From an uncultured Hyphomicrobiales bacterium (lineage in GTDB: Bacteria > Pseudomonadota > Alphaproteobacteria > Rhizobiales > Beijerinckiaceae), in assembly GCA_903902915.1 (NCBI GenBank), contig CAIUWR010000068.1, forward strand, positions 26,004-90,003: a DNA stretch of 64,000 bases, read 5' to 3'. Position numbers and translations under genes: made by a program. The notes beneath the pieces were generated by a model. The model had not been told where the DNA came from and ran no database searches. It was given only the letters and a program-made list of their open reading frames with translations. Positions 1 to 8,129 of this stretch are shown piece after piece (position 1 is the stretch's first letter; each line of letters opens with the position of its first letter).

Positions 1-807
1 CGTCCCGCCGGTCTCGATCATCGTCTTGCGCACGGCGCGGCCAACCTTCGCAGCGGTCAGCTCCAGCCGCTGCTGGCCCTTGATGTCGTCATTGCGAATG
101 CGCTCTTCGGTCTGGGTCAGCCTAAACAGGTTGGCGGCCAGCTCGGCCTTGCCCATGAAATCAAGCGGGGAGCGTCCATCGGGAACCCCCTTGCGCGCTC
201 TGATTTGCCGGATGTCCAGATTGTACATGCCGCGATAGCCCGCGTTCTGGAAAAAGGCGTAATTGCTGATGTCGCGTTTGGCGACCGAGCCGCTCAAGGT
301 TCCCTCGCGGTCGATGAGGTCCGCGCGGATATTGATGCGCTCGATATTTTCCGCATGGTGGACATAGGCGCGGAAGGCGTCCGCCATGGCGATGAAATAG
401 GCTTGAGCCTTCGCGACCTGCTCCTTGCGCGGGTCAGCGTTCATTACCGTGAGATAGCAGGCGAAGCGCGACAGCTTCCAATCGCCGAGCGCCGTTTCTT
501 CGAAATTCTCGTGAATGGGAACGCCAAGGTGAGCACAGGCTGCGATGGCGCGATTGATCGCCGCCTTGATCGGCTTGATGCTGGCGTAACCGATGCAATT
601 CATCAGATCGGACGCCAGCCAGAACCGGAACCCGTTGCTCCCCGCGATATCTTCGAAGCTGCGCTTTCCTTCCTCGAAATGAAACAGGTCGAAGTCGCAA
701 TCAGACGGCATTGGACCACCCCACATCTGGACAATGAATGTCCTGAACGCCTCGGGTTCCTTGCCTAGCGGGATCGACGGAAGAGCGCGAGCCATGCCAT
801 TCACCAT
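1..807 (-). CDS. dinD: DinD-like DNA-damage-inducible protein (3' end beyond window)
   Basis: The reverse-strand frame is open from the ATG at 807 to base 1 (269 codons), so the C-terminus is missing. The translation contains stretches recalled from E. coli DinD: RYACYL-like SRFACYLTVMNADP, then NYAFFQNAGYRGMYN, DFMGKAELAANLFRLTQTEERI and KVGRAVRKTMIETGGT at the edge. E. coli DinD belongs to the LexA regulon and modulates RecA filaments. A stop at 820-822 limits the start to ATG 807 or ATG 795; neither has a clear ribosome site. No GTTC-N7-GTTC SOS box, the usual alphaproteobacterial LexA site, is visible upstream. It lies downstream of purQ on the same strand and may be an insertion there. 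Family call is firm; function in this host is inferred. Confidence 0.85.
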   Translation of the reverse strand, partial: MVNGMARALPSIPLGKEPEAFRTFIVQMWGGPMPSDCDFDLFHFEEGKRSFEDIAGSNGFRFWLASDLMNCIGYASIKPIKAAINRAIAACAHLGVPIHENFEETALGDWKLSRFACYLTVMNADPRKEQVAKAQAYFIAMADAFRAYVHHAENIERINIRADLIDREGTLSGSVAKRDISNYAFFQNAGYRGMYNLDIRQIRARKGVPDGRSPLDFMGKAELAANLFRLTQTEERIRNDDIKGQQRLELTAAKVGRAVRKTMIETGGT

Positions 808-931
808 CGGGTCGGGGGTTCAGAGGGCGCGATCAGCTATCCGGTTGAAGGAGAATTAAAAACAGAAAACGGCGGCTTTCGGGCACGCCCTTCACCACCG
901 TAGTTATCAACTGTTTTTTGATCGATTCGGC

Positions 932-1630
932 TCAAGCAGCCCGGCTGAAGCTCGCGATGCTCGCAAAGAGCCCGCGCCCGTCCGTGCCGCCAACCAGCGG
1001 GTCGATCAGATTTTCGGGATGTGGCATCAGGCCGAGAACGTTCAGCTTTTCCGAATAGATCCCGGCGATGTCGTTGGTGGAGCCATTGGGATTGGCGGCG
1101 CCGCCGACGGCGCCCTGGGCGTCGCAATAGCGGAAGGCCACGCGGCCATCGCCTTCAAGGCGGCGGATGGTCTCCTCGTCCGCCTCGTAATTGCCCTCGC
1201 CATGGGCGATGGCGACCTTGATGGTCTGGCCCTTCCGATAGGCCGTGGTGAAGGGCGTGTCGGCGCGCTCCACGCTCAGATGCTGCATTTTGCAAATGAA
1301 ACGCAGGTCGCGGTTGCGCATCAGCACGCCCGGCAGCAAGCCGCTCTCGCACAGGATCTGGAACCCGTTGCAGATGCCGATCACCAGACCGCCGCGCGCC
1401 GCATGGGCCCGCACCGCGTCCATGATATTGGCGCGGCCCGCGATGGCGCCGCAGCGCAGATAATCGCCGTAGCTGAAGCCGCCGGGCACCAGCACGAGAT
1501 CGGTGCCTGCGGGCAGCTCATGCTCGGCGTGCCAGACGAGGGCCGGTTTGAGGCCCGAGGCCTGCTCCAGCGCGCGCATGGCGTCGCCTTCGCGATTGAG
1601 GCCGGGGAAGAGGAGGACGGCGGCTTTCAT
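932..1630 (-). CDS. purQ: Phosphoribosylformylglycinamidine synthase subunit I (glutaminase)
   Basis: A 232-residue class I glutamine amidotransferase that supplies ammonia to PurL for FGAM formation in purine synthesis. The nucleophile is Cys87 in GICNGF, and the C-terminal PHPEN carries the catalytic His and Glu. FPGLNREGD at the N-terminus is the usual PurQ start, so ATG 1630 is preferred over the longer frame opening at 1666. It follows purS after 7 bases and purC before that, an operon order usual in alphaproteobacteria with the three-part PurLQS enzyme. purL, which often follows, is not seen; a dinD-like gene occupies the downstream side. Confidence 0.96.
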   Translation of the reverse strand: MKAAVLLFPGLNREGDAMRALEQASGLKPALVWHAEHELPAGTDLVLVPGGFSYGDYLRCGAIAGRANIMDAVRAHAARGGLVIGICNGFQILCESGLLPGVLMRNRDLRFICKMQHLSVERADTPFTTAYRKGQTIKVAIAHGEGNYEADEETIRRLEGDGRVAFRYCDAQGAVGGAANPNGSTNDIAGIYSEKLNVLGLMPHPENLIDPLVGGTDGRGLFASIASFSRAA

Positions 1631-1637
1631 GCGGGCC

Positions 1638-1877
1638 TCAGAGAATCTCGACGCGGTAATTTTCAACGACGAGGTTGGCGAGCAGCTTCTCGCTCGCCCG
1701 CTTCAGCATCGCCTCGGCATGGGCGGGGTCGGCCGCATCGATCTCGATGTCGAAGACCTTGCCCTGGCGCACGCTGGCGACGCCCTCGACGCCAAGCGAC
1801 CGCAAGGCGCCTTCAATGGCCTTCCCCTGCGGGTCGAGAACGCCGGTCTTCAGGGTGACGGTGACGCGGGCTTTCAT
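1638..1877 (-). CDS. purS: Phosphoribosylformylglycinamidine synthase subunit PurS
   Basis: A 79-residue protein beginning MKARVTVTLKTGVLDPQGKAI, the characteristic PurS start, with the family's usual length. PurS bridges PurQ and the small type of PurL and helps channel ammonia. It sits between purC and purQ. The ATG at 1877 gives the canonical N-terminus; the same frame stays open upstream to 2168 but that part overlaps purC and is not coding here. Confidence 0.95.
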   Translation of the reverse strand: MKARVTVTLKTGVLDPQGKAIEGALRSLGVEGVASVRQGKVFDIEIDAADPAHAEAMLKRASEKLLANLVVENYRVEIL

Positions 1878-1939
1878 CAGGCAGTCTCTCGCAATCGGAA
1901 GATGGAGAAAGCGGCGGATCCTGCCCGCCGCTTCGTTCG

Positions 1940-2704
1940 TTACTGGACCAGCTTGGGGCCACCGGAGCGCGGCGGCTCGTTTTCCTGCATGATGCCCAGA
2001 CGGCGCGCGACCTCGGTATAGGCCTCGACGAGGCCGCCCATGTCGCGGCGGAACCGATCCTTGTCGAGCTTGTCGTTCGACTTGATGTCCCACAGGCGGC
2101 AGGAATCGGGAGAGATTTCGTCTGCGACGACGATGCGCATCATCTCGCCTTCCCACAAGCGGCCGCATTCCATCTTGAAATCGACCAAACGGATGCCGAC
2201 GCCAAGGAACAGGCCGCAGAGGAAATCATTGACGCGGATCGCCAGCGCCATGATGTCGTCGATCTCCTGGGGGGTCGCCCAGCCGAAGGCGGTGATGTGT
2301 TCTTCCGACACCATGGGGTCGTTGAGCGCATCGTTCTTGTAATAGAATTCGATGATCGAGCGGGGCAATTGCTTGCCCTCTTCCATGCCAAGGCGCGTCG
2401 ACAGGGAGCCCGCCGCCACATTGCGCACGACGACTTCGAGCGGAATGATCTCCACTTCGCGAATCAGCTGTTCGCGCATGTTGAGGCGGCGAATGAAATG
2501 GGTGGGAACGCCGATATCGTTCAGATGCTGGAACACAAACTCGGAAATCCGGTTGTTCAGCACACCCTTGCCTTCAATGACTTCATGCTTTTTGGCGTTG
2601 AAGGCGGTGGCGTCATCCTTGAAGTGCTGGATGAGGGTGCCAGGCTCGGGGCCCTCATAGAGGACTTTGGCCTTGCCTTCGTAAATGCGACGACGGCGGT
2701 TCAT
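1940..2704 (-). CDS. purC: SAICAR synthase (phosphoribosylaminoimidazole-succinocarboxamide synthase)
   Basis: Catalyses ATP-dependent joining of aspartate to CAIR in purine synthesis. The 254-residue product starts [13 protein letters not shown] and has the family motifs [30 protein letters not shown] and [13 protein letters not shown]. The start is ambiguous: homologues begin at MNRRRR (ATG 2704), but a good AAGGAG lies 10 bases before an in-frame ATG at 2734 ([10 protein letters not shown] extension), which could be the real start. First gene of purC-purS-purQ. Confidence 0.96.
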   Translation of the reverse strand: MNRRRRIYEGKAKVLYEGPEPGTLIQHFKDDATAFNAKKHEVIEGKGVLNNRISEFVFQHLNDIGVPTHFIRRLNMREQLIREVEIIPLEVVVRNVAAGSLSTRLGMEEGKQLPRSIIEFYYKNDALNDPMVSEEHITAFGWATPQEIDDIMALAIRVNDFLCGLFLGVGIRLVDFKMECGRLWEGEMMRIVVADEISPDSCRLWDIKSNDKLDKDRFRRDMGGLVEAYTEVARRLGIMQENEPPRSGGPKLVQ

Positions 2705-3090
2705 GTGGATCAACCGTGGCTGGAGAATGTCCATCGATCCGTGGCTCCTTTTTTAGGCTCCCGACCACCCTTTCGGGCGCCCGGAGAAGGCCGCGGCGAA
2801 GGAAGCGCACCCCGGCCTTGCGGCAAAGGATAGCTTTTTCGCGTGCAACCTACTCGATTGGGGGGGCTGGCACAATGATGGCGGCAACCCTGCGTGAATT
2901 GACCGCCGACTTTTCAAGGCGACCCCGGCTTTTTCAACAGGCGTCGTTCAGGATTTGGTCCGGCAAGGTGACGGTTCGGCCCCGCGCCATCGCGCAAATC
3001 GAGGCCGGAAGTGACATGAGTCAATGCTTACAGCGCCTTTATGTCCTCTTTCGGGAGGCTGAGGCATTCACACGACTGGAGGAGGCCGGG
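2705..3090. other. Gap between divergent purC and the DUF1476 gene
   Basis: 386 bases hold the upstream regions of two divergent genes. On the minus strand an AAAAAAGGAG sequence (about 2745-2754) precedes the alternative purC ATG at 2734. The frame of the DUF1476 gene is open upstream from about 2876, but that stretch (MMAATLRELTADF...) matches no family I know and has no good start, so I treat it as non-coding. No convincing sigma-70 pair or RNA structure was recognised. Confidence 0.5.
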
Positions 3091-3408
3091 ATGAGCACAT
3101 TCGACAAGCGCGAAGACGCCTTCGAAAATAAATTCGTTCATGACGAGACGCTGCGCTTCAAGGCCAAGGCGCGACGCGACAAGCTGCTGGCGCTCTGGGC
3201 GGCCGAAAAGCTCGGCCGCACGGATCTCGACGCCTATGTGGCGGAAGTCTTGGCCGCAGATATCGAGGAGAGCGGCGACGAAGGTGTTTTCCTGAAGATT
3301 CGCAAGGACTTCGATACTGCGGGCGTGGCCCGCTCCGACCACCAGATTCGCCGCGCCATGGACGAACTGATGCACCGGGCCATGGCGGAGATCAAGACGA
3401 CGGGCTGA
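3091..3408 (+). CDS. DUF1476 protein, ATPase inhibitor zeta-subunit family
   Basis: A 105-residue charged, helical protein starting MSTFDKREDAFENKF, the signature of DUF1476. In Paracoccus denitrificans this family is the zeta subunit, which binds F1 and blocks reverse ATP hydrolysis; that role here is inferred from family. The ATG at 3091 follows GGAGGCCGGG, a strong ribosome site. The gene is divergent from purC and followed after 41 bases by xerC. Confidence 0.9.
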   Translation: MSTFDKREDAFENKFVHDETLRFKAKARRDKLLALWAAEKLGRTDLDAYVAEVLAADIEESGDEGVFLKIRKDFDTAGVARSDHQIRRAMDELMHRAMAEIKTTG

Positions 3409-3449
3409 CGAAACAGGTCTTGTTAAGACCCTTGCCGCAGACTGGCGCC

Positions 3450-4439
3450 ATGACAGCGGCTGGCGACACGATCACAGATGGCGCGGACGGGGACGACCTG
3501 ATCTTTCCCGGATGCGCGCCCGCGCTCGCCCATGAGGCCAGGCGCTGGCTCGCCCATCTGGCGGGCGAGCGCCGCGCCTCCCCTCATACGCTGGACGCCT
3601 ACAAGCGCGACCTGCGACAATTTTTCCGCTTTCTGGCGGCCCATCTGGGCGAAGCGCCCGACGTGGCGGCCTTTTCCGGGCTCCAGCCAGCCGATGTGCG
3701 CGCCTATATGGCGCGGCGCCGGGCGGAGGGGGTGGAGAGCCGGTCGCTGCTGCGCGGTCTGGCGGGCATCCGCTCTTTCGCGCGGCATCTGGAACGCGAA
3801 GGCCGGGGCAAGGCCTCGGCCTTGGGCGCCGTGCGCACCCCCAAGATCGCCCGCTCCCTGCCAAAACCCCTTTCGGCGAGCGCCGCCCGCGCGGTGGCCA
3901 GCAGCGAGGCGCGCGAGGGCGAGGCCCGCCCGCCATGGGTGCTGGCCCGCGACGCGGCGGTGCTGAGCCTGCTCTATGGAGCGGGCCTGCGCATTTCCGA
4001 AGCCCTGTCGATCACCCGCGCGCAGGCCCCCTGCGGCGCGGTGGATAGCGTGACCGTGCTGGGCAAGGGCCGCAAGATGCGCGCCGTGCCCGTCATCGCC
4101 CCGGTCCGCGCCGCCATCGACAGCTATCTGGAGCTGTGCCCCTACAAGGTGGGGCCGGAAGGGCCTTTGTTCGTCGGCCAGCGAGGCGGCGCGCTGTCGC
4201 CGCGCATCATCCAGCTGGCCATGGAGCGCCTGCGCAGCGCGCTGGGCCTGCCCGAAACCGCGACCCCCCACGCGCTGCGCCATTCCTTCGCCACCCATCT
4301 GCTGGCGCGGGGCGGCGACTTGCGCACGATTCAGGAATTGCTGGGCCATTCGTCGTTGGCGACGACGCAGATCTATACCGCTGTCGATTCGACCCGCCTG
4401 CTGGACGCCTGGCGCTCGGCGCATCCGCGGGCGCGGTAG
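3450..4439 (+). CDS. xerC: Tyrosine recombinase XerC
   Basis: A 329-residue site-specific recombinase that with XerD resolves chromosome dimers at dif. The N-terminal SAM-like DNA-binding domain spans about 25-125; the catalytic domain shows Arg181 (GLRISEAL), Lys206 (GKGRK), His274 and Arg277 (HALRHSF), His300 (LLGHSS) and Tyr309 (IYT), all six conserved positions. ATG 3450 was chosen over an in-frame TTG at 3420. No dif site or integrated element is seen nearby, so this is the housekeeping recombinase rather than a phage integrase. Confidence 0.95.
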   Translation: MTAAGDTITDGADGDDLIFPGCAPALAHEARRWLAHLAGERRASPHTLDAYKRDLRQFFRFLAAHLGEAPDVAAFSGLQPADVRAYMARRRAEGVESRSLLRGLAGIRSFARHLEREGRGKASALGAVRTPKIARSLPKPLSASAARAVASSEAREGEARPPWVLARDAAVLSLLYGAGLRISEALSITRAQAPCGAVDSVTVLGKGRKMRAVPVIAPVRAAIDSYLELCPYKVGPEGPLFVGQRGGALSPRIIQLAMERLRSALGLPETATPHALRHSFATHLLARGGDLRTIQELLGHSSLATTQIYTAVDSTRLLDAWRSAHPRAR

Positions 4440-4488
4440 AGGCGATCCGAAAACCGGGAGGGGCGACGTCTCGTCGCCCCGGTAAGGA

Positions 4489-5025
4489 TCACGCCGCGCC
4501 GCCCCGCCGGGCGATTCGCCACAATGCCCGCAACCGCCGCAGCAGCGGCCCCTTGCCCCCGATCAGGCCAGCCTCCACCAAGGCCGCGCGGATCTGCGCC
4601 CTGAGCGGATCGACCTGCGCATGGGCCCATTCGTGAGCGCGCACGAAGAGCGCATAGAGCCTCGCGAACCAGGGGATCGACAGAAGCTTGTCCTTGCAGG
4701 CCGTGAACAGGAAGGCGACGAGGCCAAAGCGCATCACTTCGGCGAAGAGATAGGTGGCCACCCCTGCGAGCCATTGTTTTTGCGTGAAAAACCAGAAAGC
4801 GCCGACCTTGATCGGCTCGCTCGCAAAGAGCGGGATCAAAAAGATCGCGAGGGTGGGATAGGGCTCCAGCCGGTCCATGAAGGCGATGACCGCCTGCTTC
4901 ACCCGCTCCAGCGGGATCAGGTCGATGATCGCCCGGATGAGCGGGGCAAGCCTGTCCCAGAGCCAGGAGACCGCCAGAAAGCAGACCGCCACGGCGGTCC
5001 ACAGGATTCGTTTCAAGCGCAGCAC
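4489..5025 (-). CDS. Conserved membrane protein of unknown function
   Basis: 178 residues with an N-terminal membrane segment (about 8-25), hydrophobic segments near 57-70 and 85-110, and a basic tail ending RIARRGGAA. The sequence LEPYPTLAIFLIPL...EPIKVGAFWFF is typical of a small family of predicted inner-membrane proteins often called hypothetical in Hyphomicrobiales. It is the last minus-strand gene after lpd, separated by a 137-base gap holding a palindromic repeat, so it probably has its own promoter or is read at a low level from the suc operon. Function unknown. Confidence 0.75.
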   Translation of the reverse strand: MLRLKRILWTAVAVCFLAVSWLWDRLAPLIRAIIDLIPLERVKQAVIAFMDRLEPYPTLAIFLIPLFASEPIKVGAFWFFTQKQWLAGVATYLFAEVMRFGLVAFLFTACKDKLLSIPWFARLYALFVRAHEWAHAQVDPLRAQIRAALVEAGLIGGKGPLLRRLRALWRIARRGGAA

Positions 5026-5043
5026 CTGACCTCCGGGGCGGAA

Positions 5044-5138
5044 GCGTTTCCAGCGAAGTGGGTACCGGTTCGCGTCAGAAAACGCGTCAAAACAAAATGT
5101 CGGAACGCTTTCGTTTCAAGCGGAAAGGAAAGCGTTCC
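5044..5138. repeat. Palindromic intergenic repeat, copy 1
   Basis: The core 5044-5086 (GCGTTTC.AG.GAAGTGG...CCGGTTCGC...AAAACGCG) recurs in reverse orientation at 38709-38758. It contains CGCGT/ACGCG arms (5071-5075, 5082-5086), and is followed by a perfect 11-base inverted repeat, GGAACGCTTTC (5102-5112) with GAAAGCGTTCC (5128-5138). Short palindromic repeats carrying GAAGTGG...CCGGTT are, from memory, common between genes in Hyphomicrobiales. It lies between lpd and the membrane-protein gene. Confidence 0.65.
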
Positions 5139-5162
5139 TGAGCCCCCGCGAGGGCGGCGTCC

Positions 5163-6560
5163 TCACATGTGGATCGCGCGCTTGTCCACGGCAAGGGCCG
5201 CTTCCTTGACGGCTTCCGACATGGTGGGATGGGCGTGGCAGGTGCGGGCGAGATCTTCCGCCGAACCACCGAATTCCATCAGCACCGCCGCCTCTGCGAT
5301 CAGCTCGCCCGCGCCATGGCCGATGATATGCACGCCCAGCACGCGGTCGGTGGTCGCGTCCGCCAGCACCTTCACGAAGCCGTCGGAATGGCGCATCGCG
5401 CGAGCGCGGCCATTGGCGGTGAAGGGGAACTTGCCGACCTTGTAGGCGACGCCCGCCGCCTTCAGCTCTTCTTCCGTGCGGCCGACCGAGGCGATCTCGG
5501 GGCTCGTATAGACGACGCCCGGGATCACTTCGTAATTCACATGGCCATGCTGGCCAGCGAGGATCTCGGCCAGCGCCATGCCCTCGTCTTCGGCCTTGTG
5601 GGCGAGCATGGGGCCGCGCACCACATCGCCGATGGCGTAGATGCCGTCCACGCTCGACTTGAAATGATCGTCGATGACGACCTTGCCCCGCTCCATGGCG
5701 ACGCCCACAGCCTCAAGGCCCAGACCATCCGTATAGGGGCGGCGGCCGATGGCCACGAGCACCACATCGGCGTCCAGCGTCTGCGCGTCGCCGCCCGCGG
5801 CGGGCTCGACCACGACCTGCGCGCCCTTGGCGAGGGCGGCGACCTTGGCGACCTTGTGGGACAGAAGGAAGGTGAAGCCCTGCTTTTCCAGCAGGCGCTG
5901 GAACTGCTTGGCGACTTCCATGTCCATGCCCGGCAGGATGCGGTCGAGATATTCGACCACGGTCACCTGCGCACCCAGACGCGCCCAGACCGAGCCAAGC
6001 TCCAGACCAATGACGCCCGCACCCACCACGACCATCTTGGCGGGAACCTTGTCGAGCAGCAGCGCGCCGGTGGAGGAGACCACCGTCTTCTCATCGACCG
6101 TGACGCCCGGCAGCTGGGCGACGTCGGATCCGGTGGCGATGACGATGTTCTTCGTCTCCAGCACGGTGACGGCGCCGTCCTCAGCGGTCACGGAGACCTT
6201 GCCCGGCGCGGCGATGGCGCCATGGCCGAAAAAGGCCTCGACCTTGTTCTTCTTCAGCAGGAAGCCCACGCCGTTCACATTGGCGGCGACGGTGTCGTCC
6301 TTGTGCTTCATCATGGCGGGCATATCGAGCTCGGGCTTGCCGACCTTGACGCCCAGCGCGGGCAGATCATGCGTCGCCGCCTCGAACATTTCCGAAGCGT
6401 GCAACAGCGCCTTGGAGGGAATGCAGCCGACGTTCAGGCAGGTGCCGCCATGGGTCTTGCGCTTCTCCACGACTGCGACCTTCATGCCCAGCTGGGCCGC
6501 GCGGATGGCGCAGACATAACCGCCGGGACCGGTTCCGATGATGACGAGATCGTAGGACAT
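5163..6560 (-). CDS. lpd: Dihydrolipoyl dehydrogenase (E3)
   Basis: A 465-residue flavoprotein that reoxidises dihydrolipoamide with NAD in 2-oxoacid dehydrogenase complexes. FAD motif GTGPGGY at the N-terminus, redox Cys41 and Cys46 in [16 protein letters not shown] motif [12 protein letters not shown], second FAD motif AIGDV, and the HPTMSE His-Glu pair near the C-terminus. ATG 6560 gives the standard [14 protein letters not shown] start; the frame is open to 6632 without a sensible start. Placed after sucB, it is most likely the E3 of the 2-oxoglutarate dehydrogenase complex. Confidence 0.97.
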   Translation of the reverse strand: MSYDLVIIGTGPGGYVCAIRAAQLGMKVAVVEKRKTHGGTCLNVGCIPSKALLHASEMFEAATHDLPALGVKVGKPELDMPAMMKHKDDTVAANVNGVGFLLKKNKVEAFFGHGAIAAPGKVSVTAEDGAVTVLETKNIVIATGSDVAQLPGVTVDEKTVVSSTGALLLDKVPAKMVVVGAGVIGLELGSVWARLGAQVTVVEYLDRILPGMDMEVAKQFQRLLEKQGFTFLLSHKVAKVAALAKGAQVVVEPAAGGDAQTLDADVVLVAIGRRPYTDGLGLEAVGVAMERGKVVIDDHFKSSVDGIYAIGDVVRGPMLAHKAEDEGMALAEILAGQHGHVNYEVIPGVVYTSPEIASVGRTEEELKAAGVAYKVGKFPFTANGRARAMRHSDGFVKVLADATTDRVLGVHIIGHGAGELIAEAAVLMEFGGSAEDLARTCHAHPTMSEAVKEAALAVDKRAIHM

Positions 6561-6571
6561 GGGGATCGCTT

Positions 6572-6844
6572 TCAGCTCTGGATTGGGACAGCCGCGCCGC
6601 TGAGAAGCGCCTGCGCGCGGCCGGGGAGACAATGGGAACAGGGGCGATATCCCGCGACGAGCGCGCTGGCTTCATCGGCGAAGAACACCCGGTTCTTCTG
6701 GTAGGAGCCGCGCGCCAGATAACGCGCGGCGGTCTTGCAATCGAGGCGCCCGTAGACCTTGCTGCGTCGATGACCGCCAAGGGTTCCGCGCGCGCCCGAG
6801 GGGATAGGACTTCCATCGGGGCCGGTGAGCGTGAAAGACTTCAT
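6572..6844 (-). CDS. Small Ada-type metal-binding domain protein
   Basis: 90 residues resembling the N-terminal zinc domain of Ada: [17 protein letters not shown], then [21 protein letters not shown]. Ada's site is four cysteines in C-x3-C...C-x2-C; here the second cysteine position is Ala, leaving DC plus the CSHC pair, so metal binding probably uses another ligand and the methyl-transfer chemistry is not assured. Short stand-alone proteins with [16 protein letters not shown] are known. It fits tightly between sucB (22 bases) and lpd (11 bases), so it is co-transcribed with the 2-oxoglutarate dehydrogenase genes. ATG 6844 chosen (MKSFTLTG). Function unknown. Confidence 0.85.
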   Translation of the reverse strand: MKSFTLTGPDGSPIPSGARGTLGGHRRSKVYGRLDCKTAARYLARGSYQKNRVFFADEASALVAGYRPCSHCLPGRAQALLSGAAVPIQS

Positions 6845-6866
6845 GCCGCCAGCCCCGAAGGAAAGA

Positions 6867-8072
6867 TCACAGATCGAGCACGAGGCGGGCCGGATCCTCA
6901 AGGGCTTCCTTGACCCGCACGAGGAAGGTCACCGCTTCCTTGCCGTCGACGATGCGGTGATCATAGGAGAGCGCCAGATACATCATGGGGCGGATTTCGA
7001 TCTTGCCGCCGACCACCATCGGACGTTCCTGGATCTTGTGCATGCCCAGAATGCCGGACTGCGGCGCGTTCAGGATCGGGGTGGACATCAGCGACCCATA
7101 GATGCCGCCATTGGTGATCGTGAAGGTGCCGCCCTGCATCTCCTCCAGCTTCAAGGCGCCGTCGCGGGCGCGCTTGCCGAAGTCGGCGATGGACTTCTCG
7201 ATCTTGGCAAGGCCCATGCGGTCCGCATCGCGCAACACCGGAACCACAAGGCCCTTCTCGGTGCCGACCGCGATGCCCAGATGGTAATAGTTCTTGTAGA
7301 CCAGATCCGTGCCGTCGATCTCGGCGTTGACCGCCGGGATGTCCTTGAGAGCCTGGGTGCAGGCCTTCACAAAGAAGCTCATGAAGCCGAGCTTGGCGCC
7401 ATGCTTCTTCTCGAAGATGTCCTTGTAGCGGGCGCGCAGGGCCATCACCTCGGTCATGTCGACCTCGTTGAAGGTCGTCAGCATGGCGGCGGTGTTCTGG
7501 GCGTCCTTGAGGCGGCGCGCGATGGTCTGGCGCAGCTTGCTCATGCGCACGCGCTCTTCACGCACGCTGTCGTCGGCTGCGGAGGGGGCGCGGGCGACGA
7601 CCGGGGCGAGCGGGGTGGGCGCTGCGACCGGGCCAGCGGCCACGGCGGCGAGCACGTCGCCCTTCAGCACCTGGCCGCGCTTGCCGGAACCGGCGATGGC
7701 GTCGGTGGAGAGGTTGTTGTCGGCGGCGATCTTCGCGGCGGCGGGGGCGGGCGGCATACCGGCGGGCGCAGCCTTGGGGGCGGCGGCCACAGGCGCTGCG
7801 GCGACCGGGGCGGGAGCAGGCGCAGCGCCAGCGCCGCCAGCCGTGATCTGACCGAGCAGAGCGCCGGGGGCGACAGTCTCGCCATCCTTGGCGACGATCT
7901 CGGCGAGCACGCCGGAGGCGGGCGCGTTCACTTCGATGGTGACCTTGTCGGTCTCCAGCTCCACCAGGGGCTCGTCCGCCTTCACCACGTCGCCGGCCTT
8001 CTTGTACCAGCGGCCGATCGTTGCTTCAGAGACGGATTCGCCCAGGGTGGGCACGCGAATTTCAGTAGCCAT
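6867..8072 (-). CDS. sucB: Dihydrolipoyllysine succinyltransferase, 2-oxoglutarate dehydrogenase E2
   Basis: A 401-residue E2 that transfers succinyl from lipoamide to CoA. Order: lipoyl domain (about 1-75) with lipoyl-Lys in [10 protein letters not shown], an Ala/Pro linker, the peripheral subunit-binding domain ([29 protein letters not shown]), a second Ala-rich linker, and the catalytic domain ending with [11 protein letters not shown], whose His and Asp are catalytic. The sequence [14 protein letters not shown] is typical of OGDH rather than PDH E2. It follows sucA by 57 bases. Confidence 0.97.
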   Translation of the reverse strand: MATEIRVPTLGESVSEATIGRWYKKAGDVVKADEPLVELETDKVTIEVNAPASGVLAEIVAKDGETVAPGALLGQITAGGAGAAPAPAPVAAAPVAAAPKAAPAGMPPAPAAAKIAADNNLSTDAIAGSGKRGQVLKGDVLAAVAAGPVAAPTPLAPVVARAPSAADDSVREERVRMSKLRQTIARRLKDAQNTAAMLTTFNEVDMTEVMALRARYKDIFEKKHGAKLGFMSFFVKACTQALKDIPAVNAEIDGTDLVYKNYYHLGIAVGTEKGLVVPVLRDADRMGLAKIEKSIADFGKRARDGALKLEEMQGGTFTITNGGIYGSLMSTPILNAPQSGILGMHKIQERPMVVGGKIEIRPMMYLALSYDHRIVDGKEAVTFLVRVKEALEDPARLVLDL

Positions 8073-8129
8073 GCATCACCTCCGCGCCAGGCGCGGCCTT
8101 TCGATTATGGTTGAGGGAGCCCGCGCCGC

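Noticed and set aside
808..931. LexA (SOS) box before dinD
   Set aside because: No GTTC-N7-GTTC or GAAC-N7-GAAC in the region.
3450..4439. xerC as a phage or island integrase
   Set aside because: Sequence and context are those of the housekeeping recombinase; no att repeats or cargo genes adjoin it.
5169..6704. A 511-codon open frame on the plus strand
   Set aside because: Antisense to lpd; His/Asp-rich shadow translation.
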